Below are positions 63,021 through 64,000 of a stretch of DNA of 64,000 bases, one piece after another. The notes under the pieces were generated by a model. It did no database searches. It was given only the letters and a program-made list of their open reading frames with translations, and was not told the origin of the DNA. The stretch spans positions 1,054,001-1,118,000 of the forward strand of contig NC_013037.1 of the NCBI RefSeq assembly GCF_000023125.1, read 5' to 3'. The number at the start of each line of letters is the position of its first letter. Position 1 is the stretch's first letter. Made by a program: the position numbers and the translations under genes. Source of the DNA: Dyadobacter fermentans DSM 18053. Its GTDB lineage: Bacteria > Bacteroidota > Bacteroidia > Cytophagales > Spirosomataceae.

Positions 63021-64000
63021 ATGGGAACGTTTGTAATATCTAAGCGGGCTAACGGAGAATTTCAATTTAACTTGAAAGCCGGCAATGGTCAAGTGATATT
63101 GGCAAGTGAGGGCTACACGACTATGGCGGCGTGTGAGAATGGTATAGAGTCAGTTCGTGTCAATTCGTTAGAAGATTCTCAATTCGATCGCCTGACTTCG
63201 AAAAATAATAAATATTACTTTCTATTGAGAGCCCGTAACGGGCAGGCCATAGGAAGTTCTGAGATGTACGAATCGGCTGCAAGCAGAGATAACGGCATAG
63301 AGTCGGTGAAGAAAAATGCTTTTGGTGCGACTTTACAAATTGTACCGAACACAATTGCAACGGAATCGCAGGCAGACTCAGGAAAGCCCAATTCGGAGGA
63401 ATCCAGGCATGTACAGGTGGGAATAGGGCTCCAGAATGAACTTGCCTATGAAAGTTTTCAGAGGTTTCTCAACGAATATAAAATCTCAGAACGTCTGCTT
63501 GAGATTGCACTGAAAGAAAAGGAGTTTAGGGCTAGCGCTGCTCAGCCGGAAACTAGTGAAAACCTTCCAGATCTATCAGCTGATCTTCAGGAGATTAAGA
63601 ATCTTGTAGGATTGGTTAGCGTAGAACAACGACTACCGTCTAAGGCCCTGAGCGAGTTGAAAACCAATAAATTGTTTCAAGAAGCGTTTGCAAATAATTC
63701 AGAAATGAAGGCTGTGGTTGTTTCGATAGACATTCGAAAGTCAACGGAATTAATGCTCAAATCGAGAAGTCCCAGGCAATACGCTGAGTTTATTACCAAA
63801 TTGTCGAGTGAGCTATCGAATGTGATAACTTCAAACTTTGGCATTTACGACAAATTTACGGGAGATGGTATTTTGGCTTTTTTTCCAGATTTTTATTCTG
63901 GAAAGGACTCGATTCTGCATGCACTTAGAGCATGTGATGAGTGCCACGCAGTGTTTCGAGAGCACTATGAGAAGTACAAAAGCATTTTTACTGTTTTTCT
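63021..64000 (+). CDS. YegP-like (DUF1508) repeat protein fused to class III nucleotide cyclase, 3' end outside window
   Basis: 326 residues are visible and the frame is open at the window end. Two DUF1508/YegP-like repeats: residues about 2-49 (FVISKRANGEFQFNLKAGNG and ACENGIESVRVNS) and about 62-105 (YYFLLRARNGQAIG and DNGIESVKKNA). After a linker, a class III adenylate/guanylate cyclase domain starts: VVVSIDIRKST (metal Asp about 236) and KFTGDGILAFF (metal Asp about 282). The substrate-specifying residues lie beyond the window. Class III-related cyclases serve in Pycsar defence; by its neighbourhood this one may too. Confidence 0.8.
   Translation, partial: MGTFVISKRANGEFQFNLKAGNGQVILASEGYTTMAACENGIESVRVNSLEDSQFDRLTSKNNKYYFLLRARNGQAIGSSEMYESAASRDNGIESVKKNAFGATLQIVPNTIATESQADSGKPNSEESRHVQVGIGLQNELAYESFQRFLNEYKISERLLEIALKEKEFRASAAQPETSENLPDLSADLQEIKNLVGLVSVEQRLPSKALSELKTNKLFQEAFANNSEMKAVVVSIDIRKSTELMLKSRSPRQYAEFITKLSSELSNVITSNFGIYDKFTGDGILAFFPDFYSGKDSILHALRACDECHAVFREHYEKYKSIFTVF

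Noticed and set aside
1..64000. CRISPR array, rRNA or complete tRNA
   Set aside because: No array of regularly spaced 25-40 bp repeats, and no complete cloverleaf or rRNA signature was seen by reading; the only tandem array is the 10-bp one at 61987.

Overview
The window looks like a chromosome segment of a Bacteroidota bacterium, probably Cytophagales close to Dyadobacter or Spirosoma. The case rests on family content and signals: a Bacteroides-type tra cluster (TraE/F/G/J/K/M/N relatives), DUF4134/DUF4133 and DUF932 proteins, a Bacteroidota-type tyrosine integrase, LuxR/AraC regulators of Bacteroidota style, and one good TTG-N20-TAnnTTTG promoter. The genus is an inference; no rRNA or complete tRNA is present.

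The left part (1-27.9 kb) is mostly ordinary chromosome: a bestrophin-family channel (partial), cold-shock protein, LuxR regulator, fatty-acid desaturase, PAS histidine kinase, an AraC/epimerase/SDR operon, and a sigma-54 activator followed by two tandem NmrA-like NAD(P)-binding proteins that carry a sigma-54-type promoter. Then come a complete arsenic operon (arsR, DUF6428, arsC, arsN1-like, acr3), an isolated toprim/primase-like gene, exonuclease III, further AraC regulators, small enzymes (VOC, SDR, MsrA, flavin reductase) and an outer-membrane porin-like protein. Two AraC/SDR loci carry 15-18 bp direct repeats with exactly the same 23-bp period.

From 27.9 to 35.2 kb lies an AT-rich defence island: an XRE regulator with an operator-like inverted repeat, then a Septu-like pair (AAA ATPase PtuA-like plus HNH nuclease PtuB-like), and convergent to it, four bases away, a UvrD/AddAB-like helicase with a Cys4 Fe-S PD-(D/E)XK nuclease domain, co-transcribed behind an N4-cytosine-type DNA methyltransferase. 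The methyltransferase/helicase-nuclease pair matches no defence system I can name.

From 35.8 to 52.9 kb is a conjugative element: a tra cluster in the order E, F, G, three I-like paralogues, J, K, L-like, M, N, small winged-helix and excisionase-like proteins, DUF932, a DUF4365-plus-TPR cargo protein, and the integrase. It seems decayed: traG (VirB4 ATPase) is frameshifted between Walker A and Walker B, and no relaxase or coupling protein is visible. Just outside the integrase is a fragment resembling the 3' end of a tRNA gene, a likely attachment-site remnant.

From 53.2 kb to the end is a second island: a GDSL-type lipoprotein, IS3 orfA remnants, a coiled-coil two-helix membrane protein, decayed genes (including a LuxR regulator broken by a 17-bp tandem duplication), a DUF4297-like nuclease plus HerA ATPase pair, an oriT/iteron-like locus (ten 10-bp units next to an 11-bp inverted repeat), and a truncated YegP-like/class III nucleotide cyclase fusion that could be the signalling half of a cyclic-nucleotide defence system continuing past the window.
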